Assembly (NCBI GenBank): GCA_002364325.1
Contig: DEXV01000003.1
Location: forward strand, 783,229-847,228
Direction: 5' to 3'
Origin: Gillisia sp. UBA3175
GTDB taxonomy: Bacteria; Bacteroidota; Bacteroidia; Flavobacteriales; Flavobacteriaceae
Length of the DNA stretch: 64,000 bases
The translations under genes and the position numbers were made by a program. The notes below the pieces were generated by a model, which saw only the letters and a list, made by a program, of their open reading frames with translations, was not told the origin of the DNA and searched no databases. Position 1 is the first letter of the stretch. Every line of letters starts with the position of its first letter. This document shows positions 18,501-26,034 of the stretch, piece after piece.

Positions 18501-19843
18501 GTTCCTCCTTGGTAGCTTCCATCCCCATAAGTCATTGAAGTCCCATTCCAAAATGCATTATCATAGGCATCGCCATAATGAACATAATTGAAAACCTTTG
18601 TCCCTTTATCGTCGTAGCTAGTTCTATTGTGAATTATTTTCCAATAATCTAATACAACTTCGGCACCCCAATGAGCATCTAAAGCAATGTCATCATTGTT
18701 TTTCTCATTAGCAATTGGGTAAGGGTTAGTTGTAGAAAAATTATCTTTTCTGTGCTCGGCGCTGGTCCAATCATTATCTCCAGTTTCAGGATTTAAACTT
18801 GTGCCATCTCCATCTATAATTGGTTCAGCAACAATATAAATAGATGGAATACTCAACGGTAATCCGCCAATTCCTTGCATGGAAAAAGTTTCATTCTGGA
18901 TTCCTGATGGAGTAACACCTTTTAATACCCAGTTTCCATTTGTATCTTTGGAAGTATCAAAAGTTCTATTTCCAGCATAACGAGTATCTCCTTTTGCAAC
19001 AGTGTAAGGAAGAGGTCCAACGAATGCTTTAGTAGATGTTTGATTTAACGGACCAATAAAAGCTTTTGGAGCAAATTTGATCTCTTTTTTTATATCTTCC
19101 TTAGAATGATTTGCATCAACATGCTTTATTATTGCATCTAATAAAAGAATTTTACCTGTTGCAGCATCCACATAAATATCTGCACGAGACAATGGCTCTG
19201 CAGCATAAACATTAAATCTATAGGCCAAAGTTAGATCGATAACATCAGTTAAATAATCGTCTACAAAAACCAATTCTCCTTTTGGATACACTTCATTATA
19301 TGCCGCAACATACTCTGGAGACGTTCCAAGGCTCTGGATGTAATCCCAAGCATAAGTTGTTGCTCCTACATGATCTAATGCTTTTTGAAGAGCAGCAGCC
19401 TCATTTAAACTTGGAGTAGATGTTATGGTAGCAGGTAAATTATAATACTCTGCAGAAAAACCTACAACAATTCCTTTTTTAGAGATCGCTTTGAAAACAC
19501 CATGCTCCACTTTAACACCATTGGTGTATTGTTGAAATTTATCTACTTGTACACCATTGGATGTGGTAGTAGCCTCTATAACAAAGGTTGTTTCCTGTCC
19601 AAGACCTAAAGCAGATTGTAAAAAAGTTGGAGTTTCACTTAGGGAAAGTGTTTCGCCCGAAGTTTTTAATGTAATTAGAGAGGGCGTTCCTCTGTTAGGT
19701 TCCATTGTGAAGCTGGAAACCCTTTGGTCGCTTGTCAAATTATCCGAAATATCCTGACTCGATGTTTGGGCATTTAACACAAGTAATCCTTGAAAGCATA
19801 AAAAACTTGCAAGAATTATCTTTCTTGGTAATAGTTTAAACAT
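15536..19843 (-). CDS. secreted M4 family metallopeptidase with T9SS sorting domain
   Basis: A 1435-residue extracellular zinc protease (thermolysin family). In order: signal peptide (1-26), FTP and PepSY propeptide domains (about 60-240), M4 catalytic domain (about 280-685) with zinc motif HEIGH at 465-469, third ligand Glu489 (GAMNEGFSD) and active-site His576 (GVHNNSGV), a Calx-beta-like domain (about 705-805), a jelly-roll-like adhesive region (about 815-985), two beta regions, a DUF1349/concanavalin-like module (about 1165-1335, GVMIRESLD), a linker containing HEPG (1346-1349) and a T9SS type A domain (about 1360-1435, FPNPTISN to RFFKK). All catalytic residues are present. KAFIGPL/KAFVGPL is duplicated at the propeptide-catalytic junction. 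Likely degrades exogenous protein at the cell surface. Confidence 0.95.
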   Translation of the reverse strand: MFKLLPRKIILASFLCFQGLLVLNAQTSSQDISDNLTSDQRVSSFTMEPNRGTPSLITLKTSGETLSLSETPTFLQSALGLGQETTFVIEATTTSNGVQVDKFQQYTNGVKVEHGVFKAISKKGIVVGFSAEYYNLPATITSTPSLNEAAALQKALDHVGATTYAWDYIQSLGTSPEYVAAYNEVYPKGELVFVDDYLTDVIDLTLAYRFNVYAAEPLSRADIYVDAATGKILLLDAIIKHVDANHSKEDIKKEIKFAPKAFIGPLNQTSTKAFVGPLPYTVAKGDTRYAGNRTFDTSKDTNGNWVLKGVTPSGIQNETFSMQGIGGLPLSIPSIYIVAEPIIDGDGTSLNPETGDNDWTSAEHRKDNFSTTNPYPIANEKNNDDIALDAHWGAEVVLDYWKIIHNRTSYDDKGTKVFNYVHYGDAYDNAFWNGTSMTYGDGSYQGGTNPNGSFAPLTSMDVCAHEIGHGVCEFTANLVYANESGAMNEGFSDIWAASVESYVLTQIDNSLPYDPWGIGEQIDERDGGLAPGQAASRALRWMDDPKAAGNPDSYGGVNWTDQNCDPTLANDQCGVHNNSGVLNKWYYLMVTGSGQAFTAGFNKQSADDQVNDAGNQYSVEGLGFLTAERITYLAETMLSPNAKFAEMRATSILVAQTLYGIDSNEEKQTTNAWHAVNVGLAFNSGEPNTITFSDSNLQILSEDNPISGCDDFNTYNVVLRGVDITTSATISLSTSGSTATKGQDFDLSTQSLTFNGSESKSLNITVYDDAVIENNETIVLSFVFNGKFIKQEFAISDNDFAPRTGSEPMDLIATETFSNPGLPTGWSEVRISDGNNVWKADGDLDAAGRAYISNGLVDIASYDSNSATITVLRSGLINAAATSDVTVGFDWEAGGELDAADSSVIFDYGEFVYSLNGSDYISMKKFTGSGPLGAITESGTYSAVINELDGKAFFLGWKWFNDTNAGQPFSFAIDNVKVSATPAGIETQKGETATTTVRVGNTIFFLSDTDKALIAKIENASADLGCVTMSIIDEGTSFSVFSNIATARPSKAFSIDVANQDATYDLTIYFTDEELNAYDSTVQLIPIKVNSSNIDDADDRLGNFQLNGVLTDVNAADKFKAYTGTFTGSGSVSIVQDFVYCTSAPAPWTSSDIGSVSKAGTICYKDGHFEMGASGTGIGSKSDSFYFTYQQMTGDGEIVARLNSLENTNLNAKAGVMIRESLDASSAFAMTALVSNPNFTGSAAHFEYRKSNTGSTSSSKYIAATAPKFVRLVKEGNTITSFISATNGNWQLIGTSNVNFGATVYVGLAATSNLNGTSSLADFSDVTVLEGVKESLTASKTTYAGHEPGASENPEIKQFTVFPNPTISNLNMEIYESEIKSVAIYNLLGKVMRVYNFKSPSSRAIIDVSELTKGLFILKLHTADGHILNKRFFKK

Positions 19844-19926
19844 AAATTTTGGTTATTTAGTTAATAAAATACAATCAATATTTAATGATCAAATAATAGT
19901 AAGATTGCTAAATATGATTGATAACG

Positions 19927-19934
19927 AAAATATA
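19927..19934 (-). promoter_or_regulatory. -7-like box TATATTTT before the M4 peptidase gene
   Basis: The minus strand reads TATATTTT, one base off the TAnnTTTG consensus. It sits 36 bases downstream of the shared 14-base element, almost the same spacing as in the HEPG-repeat gene (38). A weak -7 box would suit a promoter needing an activator. Confidence 0.4.
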
Positions 19935-19970
19935 GGTTTTAATCATAAAATCGACATAATACTTAATTTA

Positions 19971-19984
19971 ATCGATGAAATACA
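19971..19984 (-). promoter_or_regulatory. shared upstream element, copy 2
   Basis: ATCGATGAAATACA on the plus strand, identical to 15403-15416. It lies 127 bases before the M4 start codon. Confidence 0.5.
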
Positions 19985-20279
19985 ACTAAAACTCTTTTTT
20001 CTTACAAAATTCTTACAATTTATTTTATTATTAATAAAACATTGATTTTATAGTTGGTATATACGCTAAATTAACAGCTGCGGTTTTGTGATTGTGGTAA
20101 AAATATCCATAATGATGATTTTAATTTATTAAGAGGATTGAAAGGAGTGTTAAAATTTTAAATTATTTAACAAAATATTTTGAATTTGAATTGGATTTAT
20201 CTTGCCATGGATTGTCGATTTTCTAAATAAAATAAGCAGATTAATTGTACGTTTAACCTATAGAATCTAATTAACTATT

Positions 20280-21473
20280 ATGAGAGATATTTTTAATAAA
20301 TTATTCTTTGCTTTTATACTTATTCCAGCAATAAGCTTCAGCCAATCTTCCAACGACAATAAATCAGTTACAGATCTTGTGCTCTATCAACTTAATAAGG
20401 AAAGGTCTTTACTTAAGGAAAATGTGGATAACAGAATCAAGCTAATGGATGCTAAAATCACAAATCTGGATGAAAGTATTCGGAATACAAGTTCATCTTC
20501 AGAAAAAATTGATAAGTTGGTAGAACGCGTTCAAATTCTGGAAGAGAAACAACAAGAACTAGATAAAAATGTAATTAGTGTTTATAAATACAATTATAGC
20601 TCTGCCGTTTTAAATCTTGCTTCCATGGAGCGGGAGATCAAGCCGCTCAATTTATTTAATAGTTCCAGAGATTTTTACACCACTTTGGATAAAGTTAGCA
20701 ATCCTATGAATTATGCGGGTTATGCTGCCTGGTTTAAAGAATTCGAAAAATATATTGAAGAAAATAAAAAGGACGAAGCCAGACTTGATGCCTTGAGTCA
20801 TATTATAAAAGTTACTGGGAACTTGGCAGAAGGAACGCCGTTTACCGGAATGTTTGCGGGGAGTTTGTTTGAAGGAATAGGCACATTTATTAATAGTTTA
20901 GGTAAAAAGGATAAGGATCTTAGGGAAAAGAGCATGAAAATGTTCAAACTAACTACTTCAGTTTCGCAATTCACTCATGATAAAGATCTAATTGAAACTG
21001 AATGGAATGCTATTGCGAAGAGCTTGGACGAATTAAAGGAACTTCAGCAAAATGCTATGGAAGAAAATATAGTTACAATCTTAGGGATTAATAAGGCTGA
21101 GTTTAAAAAGCGCTTTACAGATGAGACCGATGCCAAGAAAAGAACCCAATATGTGCTGGATATTTCTAAAGTTGCTGAAGAAAATATTGTAGAAGCTAAA
21201 AATAAGAATGGGGAGAACTGGAAACAATCCTATTATAATCAGATGGTAAGTGTGCAAAATTTAAAGATTAGGTTTGGAACGATCACCTTTAGAATACTGG
21301 AAAATCTAGATAAATATAAAACGCTTATCAATAAATATAAGCATGACGAATTTTTGAAAGATGAAGTTTCACAGCTGGAATTAAAATTAAATTTAGTTAG
21401 AAACAGTTTTGAATCTACTTTTAATCCGCAAGATTATATTAGAGCTTCCAATGAAATGTATATAGTAGAGTAG
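20280..21473 (+). CDS. secreted alpha-helical protein of unknown function
   Basis: A 397-residue protein with a signal peptide (1-21, ending SFSQ) and then almost entirely predicted helix. Coiled-coil heptads are clear at about 40-100 (KERSLLKENVDNRIKLMDAK onward) and again at 235-265 and 340-385. Between them, residues about 179-207 form a Gly/Ala/Phe-rich hydrophobic stretch (TPFTGMFAGSLFEGIGTF) flanked by lysines. Long helices with a single central hydrophobic segment recall helical pore-forming proteins of the ClyA/HBL kind, but I see no sequence motif proving it, and it could equally be a periplasmic structural protein. No lipobox and no T9SS tail. Divergent from the M4 peptidase. Clearly coding; function unknown. 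Confidence 0.7.
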   Translation: MRDIFNKLFFAFILIPAISFSQSSNDNKSVTDLVLYQLNKERSLLKENVDNRIKLMDAKITNLDESIRNTSSSSEKIDKLVERVQILEEKQQELDKNVISVYKYNYSSAVLNLASMEREIKPLNLFNSSRDFYTTLDKVSNPMNYAGYAAWFKEFEKYIEENKKDEARLDALSHIIKVTGNLAEGTPFTGMFAGSLFEGIGTFINSLGKKDKDLREKSMKMFKLTTSVSQFTHDKDLIETEWNAIAKSLDELKELQQNAMEENIVTILGINKAEFKKRFTDETDAKKRTQYVLDISKVAEENIVEAKNKNGENWKQSYYNQMVSVQNLKIRFGTITFRILENLDKYKTLINKYKHDEFLKDEVSQLELKLNLVRNSFESTFNPQDYIRASNEMYIVE

Positions 21474-21480
21474 GGCGTTT

Positions 21481-22437
21481 TTACCCTATGTTCTTAGGTA
21501 AATTATGAACCGGCATAAAAGTAATATCATTAATCTTCCAGTGAAGTTCTTTAATTTCCTTTATACCTTTTTCAATATGTTGCGAAGGATCAACGTCTGG
21601 AGCAAGAACAATATATACTTCTCCAAAATACACCTGCCCGTGTTCTCTAAATCTAACTTTGGCTTTCACTACCCAATCCCAAGAATTTATAAGTTCTTCT
21701 ATAATCTCAACTAATTCATCTGGCTTAGAGTTATCTACATGAACCGGCCTGCGGTCCATTAGATCCTGAATAGCATCTTTAAGATTAATATATCCATCCT
21801 TAATTACAGATAATGATATAAACAATGCCGCCGCCGCATCCATCCACCAATAACCCAAACCAACTCCAAGAATTCCAAGCATAGCTGCAAAAGCTGTCAT
21901 GTAATCGGCTTTTTGAGTTTCAGCATCGGTATATAAGATCTTGTTGTGTAATTTTTTTGCGATCGGTAATTTTTTATAGCCTAAGATCATTGAAGGGATG
22001 GAACTATAAAATAATGCGGCTATCATTAGCCAGCCCATCCAGATTTGTTTCCCCATAAACATCATAGACCCAATAGTTGGATGCTCTTGAGATATCAGCG
22101 ATATTGTAGAGTCTACAGCTAGAAAGCAACCCATTCCAAATAAAGCCACAGCCCCAGTTAAAAAGGCAATGCTAAATACCCTGTGATATCCATATGGAAA
22201 ATTGATGTTGGGTCTTTTGTTATAAATACGGGTCGCAATTAAAAAAGAAATAGCAGGTAAGGTGCTTAATGCATCCTCTAACCACGCTGTTTTCATCGCT
22301 TGAGAAGAGCCCATTAACAAATACATAAGAACAATAGTGGAAAGAAGATAGAGCAGTGTTAGCCATTCTAAGACCTTGGCCTTTTTTAGTAATGGCTTTA
22401 AATAATCTGGCAATTCGAAGGTTTCGGAATGGCTCAT
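21481..22437 (-). CDS. cation diffusion facilitator-like transporter with atypical metal site
   Basis: A 318-residue inner-membrane protein of the CDF superfamily: about six membrane helices (residues 20-210) and a cytoplasmic ferredoxin-like C-terminal domain (about 225-318). Canonical CDF proteins carry HxxxD in helices 2 and 5. Here helix 2 reads LEDALSTLPA (residues 53-62), so the His and second Asp positions are Ser58 and Ala62, and helix 5 reads DAETQKAD (171-178), with Thr174 in place of His and Asp178 kept. I recall a CDF subfamily with this pattern paired with a binding-protein gene in other phyla. The ATG overlaps the stop of that partner (ATGA), implying translational coupling. Substrate unknown. 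Confidence 0.85.
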   Translation of the reverse strand: MSHSETFELPDYLKPLLKKAKVLEWLTLLYLLSTIVLMYLLMGSSQAMKTAWLEDALSTLPAISFLIATRIYNKRPNINFPYGYHRVFSIAFLTGAVALFGMGCFLAVDSTISLISQEHPTIGSMMFMGKQIWMGWLMIAALFYSSIPSMILGYKKLPIAKKLHNKILYTDAETQKADYMTAFAAMLGILGVGLGYWWMDAAAALFISLSVIKDGYINLKDAIQDLMDRRPVHVDNSKPDELVEIIEELINSWDWVVKAKVRFREHGQVYFGEVYIVLAPDVDPSQHIEKGIKEIKELHWKINDITFMPVHNLPKNIG

Positions 22438-22883
22438 TTCCTCTTGTTTTTAAAGATAAAAGATTCTAAATTGTGAAGTAATTTATTTTCTCCCTTCGGA
22501 ATTAAAAACACGTGGTCCTCATTATCATATGGAGTAGTTAGGCCTACTTTTTTTGACCATATAGATTTCTTGGTAAATCCACCAAGCAAAATATCGATTT
22601 CATAATTTTCCAATTTATCTGTAAGATCGGTTTCATTTCCTGAAATGTATCTGGACTGAAGCTTATTCTCACTGGAGAAATTTTGAATGAGCTCTATCTC
22701 CGTTCCCGAAAAAAAAGAGTTTTGTTGAATTGTATAAGGAGGATTAACTATCACTCCAATTTGCAAACCATTCTTCTGAATATCTTCCCATGAATCTTCT
22801 GGGTCTTTTGGAATATTGCAAGAAGTTACTGCTGAAAAAGTGAGGAAGAATAGAAGTTTATAAGACAATTGTTTATAATACAT
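22434..22883 (-). CDS. single-lobe SBP_bac_3-like lipoprotein coupled to CDF gene
   Basis: A 149-residue predicted lipoprotein (lipobox cysteine at residue 22, AVTSCN). The sequence after PKDPEDSWEDI matches the first lobe of a family 3 solute-binding protein: LQIGVIVNPPYT (about 40-51), FSGTEIELIQNF (58-69), and DILLGGFTKKSIWSKKVGLTTPY (97-119). Full-length members then have a second lobe of about 100 residues; here TTPY runs straight into HVFLIPKGENKLL, which resembles the family's C-terminal end. So lobe 2 appears to be missing by internal deletion rather than end truncation. The frame is clean, so it is likely functional in this form. Its stop overlaps the CDF start by four bases. Confidence 0.78.
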   Translation of the reverse strand: MYYKQLSYKLLFFLTFSAVTSCNIPKDPEDSWEDIQKNGLQIGVIVNPPYTIQQNSFFSGTEIELIQNFSSENKLQSRYISGNETDLTDKLENYEIDILLGGFTKKSIWSKKVGLTTPYDNEDHVFLIPKGENKLLHNLESFIFKNKRK

Positions 22884-22990
22884 CTTTTAGGAGTTAGTGT
22901 AAACCATTACTAAATTAAAGTTTAAGAAGACATTTAAACCGAATTTAAGATTTATTTTGTATGTATTATCTTGAATAGCTTTGTTTAATA

Positions 22991-23020
22991 AAAAAGGCGA
23001 GAACATTAGTTCTCGCCTTT
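22991..23020 (-). terminator. intrinsic terminator of the TonB receptor gene
   Basis: AAAGGCGAGAA at 22993-23003 pairs with TTCTCGCCTTT at 23010-23020 around a six-base loop, with further A residues on the left that give a U tract on the minus strand. Confidence 0.88.
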
Positions 23021-23043
23021 TAACTTAGAATAGAAATGTTGAT

Positions 23044-25719
23044 CTAGAACTGAAGGTTCAGCTTGGCATAGTAATAGGCTCCTCCAAATCCCATTTGTAC
23101 AGAATCCCAGTATCCACCACCTTCACTCCAGTCGTCTTGTTGATCTGGATAGACGTTGAATAGGTTATTGCTCCCAACATTTAATTTTAATTGGTCGCTA
23201 ATTTTAAACCCTAAATTAAGATCGGTAGTGATCTTAGAATCATAAGTATCTGTTGCAGCCGCTATTTGATCGTCAAAACTTCCGTAATCTGCGACATCTT
23301 CAAAGGTTTGAAAGTCTAATAATTTTACCTCGCTAAATCGGTTTAATCCTAAAGCAACATCAAATCTTTTAATATCATATTTCAAATTCAATATTAACTT
23401 ACTATCTGGTGCAGAAGCTAATAAGAAGGCTTTATCGCGTTCACCAAAGAATGTTTGCTCATCTAAAGCACCATTCTTTACATCTGTAATTGTCATATCG
23501 TTAAAATTCCCAATAAGGCTAGAAGTAAAAGTTCCGGCACCTAATTGCGTTTTATGAGAAAGAACAATATCTAATCCATAAGTTTCCGTATCTGCTCCAT
23601 TTGCAAAAAATTGAGCGGCTTCCACATTTTCTATTTGTGGTGCATCAAAATTTCCTGTTAGAACTATACGATCTTGAATATCTATGTAATATCCATCTAT
23701 GGTAGCCGTAAAACTTCCAACATTTGCCGTAAAACCAAGAGATGCATTAAATGCAGTCTCTTCTTGCAAAGGTCCAATTCCAAATGAGGCTGTTACTGGA
23801 CTGTTGTTAGGAGACAACAAAGATTCTAAAGCTTGTCCGCCTACAAAATTGGTAAATTTGAGGTTGTAATAGATCTGAGCCAAAGATGGCGCTCTAAATC
23901 CAGTACTTACAGATCCTCTTAGGTTTATAGCATCTGTAACTTTATATCTTGCAGCCAATTTTCCATTAAGGGTACTTCCAAAATCGCTATAATCTTCAAA
24001 TCTTGCAGCAGCCGCCAATAAAAATCTATCCGTAAATTCGAATTCTCCATCTACATAAAAAGAGACGTTAGATCTGCTTCTGTCCACCTCATTTGCAGGT
24101 CCATATCCCGGGAAACCTTGAGAACCTCCTGGTCTTGCAGTTTCTTCTCCATCTATAATAACAGTAGGTTGAACTTGAGTATTTGGATTGGTTATTATTC
24201 TACCGTCTTCATCAAAAGTTCCATAAGAACCTTCTTCCCCTGCAAAGATCACGAAATTTTCAGTTTTGTATTCGGCTCCAAATGCAAAGTTTACACCTTC
24301 CAAAATATTTTCATAATATTTAGAAAAATCTAAATTCACGGTATTCTGACTTAAGCTATGTCCTCCAGCATCAAAATTAGTTGGCGAGTTTTCTTCTAAT
24401 GAAGCGTTAAGGGTTCCTTTAATGTAATAATGGAAAAAGTTTTTCCCCCAAGTATTACTAACATCTATTTTCCAACCGCTTTCAGTCTCGGTTCTAAAAC
24501 CTGCAGCTACAGAGTTATCTGTAATTATAGAGGTAATTCTTGGCGTAAATCCATCAGGGTAAATACTTACTACATTTCTTTCTGTAGGGTTATTTCTTGT
24601 AAAGGCATATGCATCGGTATCTCTGTAATTTCTACCTCCAAAAGCATAGAATTCAGAATTATCGGTTAAAGGCACAGCAAGATTTCCAAAGAAATTGAAT
24701 CCGTCTATAGCGGCTTCTCCAAAACCTCTTCTAAAATCGAATCCAGGTCTTAAGGTTTTATTTTTGCTAATATATTCTGTAGTGAAGTTTGCAAAACCTT
24801 CTTCGCCAATTGCAACACCATAATTAGCGGTTACTTTAACAGAGCCTCCATCAAAGGATCTATCATCCCCAATTTGGTTTCCATCTTTTTCGGTATCAAG
24901 TCTATTTCCATCGGTATTTGGCGTTCCATCAGGAAAATCTCCATCTGCATTGGTGTTATAGAAGCCGTAATTTACATTTCCAGTGAATTTTCCAACTTCG
25001 TCATTTAAAACCAAGTTAATCACACCCGCAATTGCATCAGATCCATATTGCGCGGAAGCACCATCTCTTAAGATCTCAATTCTTTTTATTGCTGAAGCAG
25101 GGATCGCATTTAGATCGGTTCCCGTATTTCCTCTTCCTCTTGTTCCAAAAATATTAATGAGTGAAGATTGGTGTCTTCTTTTACCATTTATAAGTACTAA
25201 TGTTTGATCAGGACCTAATCCTCTTAAAGAAGCAGGGTCGATATGATCGGCACCATCAGATCCAGATTGTTTGTTAGCGTTGAATGAAGGTGCTGCATAT
25301 TGCAACAACTCGTTCACTTCAATTCTACCGGTTTGAGTGGTTACTGAAGCTACATCTATAACATCTATTGCCACAGGAGTGTCTGTAGCAGTTCGTTTAG
25401 GACTTCTTGAACCTACAAGTTGTACCTCGCTAAGGGAAACCCCATCTTGTAATTTAACGTTAATGGTGGTTCTGTTGGCAACTGCCTCTTCTGTTGGTTC
25501 AAATCCAACATAGCTAAATACTAAAGTTGCAGTTCCGCTTACAGAAATGGCATAATTGCCATCAAAATCTGTAGTAGTGCCGTTGTCGGTATTCTTTTCA
25601 AAAACATTTACACCGGGAAGGGGAACTCCGGTGTCGTCTGTCACAGTTCCTGTAATTTGTTGTGCCATCAGAAATCCTGGGGCACATATCAGGAAAAAAA
25701 TCAATAAAAATTTGTTCAT
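23044..25719 (-). CDS. TonB-dependent receptor, large
   Basis: An 891-residue outer-membrane receptor. A signal peptide (1-20, ending FLMAQ) is followed by a carboxypeptidase-like domain (about 21-100, ITGTVTDDTGVPLPGVNVF), a plug (about 110-235, with PASLRGLGPDQTLVLINGKR and ILRDGASAQYGSDAIAGVINLV) and a beta-barrel to a C-terminal NLQF. The TPVAIDVIDV TonB-box-like segment lies near 112. No SusD-like gene is next to it, so it is not a standard polysaccharide-utilisation pair. The barrel resembles iron or small-molecule receptors in general; the substrate cannot be inferred. It is separated by a terminator from the CDF/SBP pair downstream. Confidence 0.9.
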   Translation of the reverse strand: MNKFLLIFFLICAPGFLMAQQITGTVTDDTGVPLPGVNVFEKNTDNGTTTDFDGNYAISVSGTATLVFSYVGFEPTEEAVANRTTINVKLQDGVSLSEVQLVGSRSPKRTATDTPVAIDVIDVASVTTQTGRIEVNELLQYAAPSFNANKQSGSDGADHIDPASLRGLGPDQTLVLINGKRRHQSSLINIFGTRGRGNTGTDLNAIPASAIKRIEILRDGASAQYGSDAIAGVINLVLNDEVGKFTGNVNYGFYNTNADGDFPDGTPNTDGNRLDTEKDGNQIGDDRSFDGGSVKVTANYGVAIGEEGFANFTTEYISKNKTLRPGFDFRRGFGEAAIDGFNFFGNLAVPLTDNSEFYAFGGRNYRDTDAYAFTRNNPTERNVVSIYPDGFTPRITSIITDNSVAAGFRTETESGWKIDVSNTWGKNFFHYYIKGTLNASLEENSPTNFDAGGHSLSQNTVNLDFSKYYENILEGVNFAFGAEYKTENFVIFAGEEGSYGTFDEDGRIITNPNTQVQPTVIIDGEETARPGGSQGFPGYGPANEVDRSRSNVSFYVDGEFEFTDRFLLAAAARFEDYSDFGSTLNGKLAARYKVTDAINLRGSVSTGFRAPSLAQIYYNLKFTNFVGGQALESLLSPNNSPVTASFGIGPLQEETAFNASLGFTANVGSFTATIDGYYIDIQDRIVLTGNFDAPQIENVEAAQFFANGADTETYGLDIVLSHKTQLGAGTFTSSLIGNFNDMTITDVKNGALDEQTFFGERDKAFLLASAPDSKLILNLKYDIKRFDVALGLNRFSEVKLLDFQTFEDVADYGSFDDQIAAATDTYDSKITTDLNLGFKISDQLKLNVGSNNLFNVYPDQQDDWSEGGGYWDSVQMGFGGAYYYAKLNLQF

Positions 25720-26034
25720 AGAATTAGTTTTAGTTAGTGGGTTAGGGATAAAACTCGTTAATAATTAAAAAATATTAATTGGTTATTGTTAAATATCTTC
25801 AAATTACTGAAGTTTTTCAACTTAAAAACAAGAATAATGAAATTTTAAATCAGATAAAAAATTTGAACATTAGGATATGCCGAATTTTTAGTTACCACTT
25901 TGTTAATAATGAAGCTAGCAGCTATTAAGAGAAGCGGGGACAGCAGTCTAATTCTTTAGCACTAACAGACTTTATACTTAACAGATTTAAACCTATCTTT
26001 GCAGCCGCAAAAACATAGCATTAAATTATATTTT
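25720..26034. other. divergent intergenic region, TonB receptor / ychF
   Basis: About 315 bases without a gene. The ychF -7 box is at its right end. I found no TAnnTTTG box for the TonB receptor and no RNA gene. Confidence 0.5.
25994..26001 (+). promoter_or_regulatory. -7 box TATCTTTG before ychF
   Basis: Exact match to TAnnTTTG, 33 bases upstream of the chosen ATG at 26035. It supports that start: the ATG at 25999 would lie inside the promoter. No -33 TTG is visible at 17-23 bases. Confidence 0.65.

Larger units (their letters stand above)
19844..20279. other. 436-base divergent intergenic region
   Basis: Separates the M4 peptidase gene from the divergent helical secreted protein gene. It holds the second copy of the 14-base element (19971-19984) and a -7-like box for the M4 gene. 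The right half (20000-20279) is AT-rich with no ORF and no RNA gene recognised; the plus-strand promoter is not clear (TACGTTTA near 20248 misses one base of the -7 consensus). Confidence 0.5.

Noticed and set aside
17625..19757. Plus-strand ORFs of 60-85 codons inside the M4 peptidase gene
   Set aside because: They are antisense shadows of a long gene with clear domains and have no conserved features of their own.
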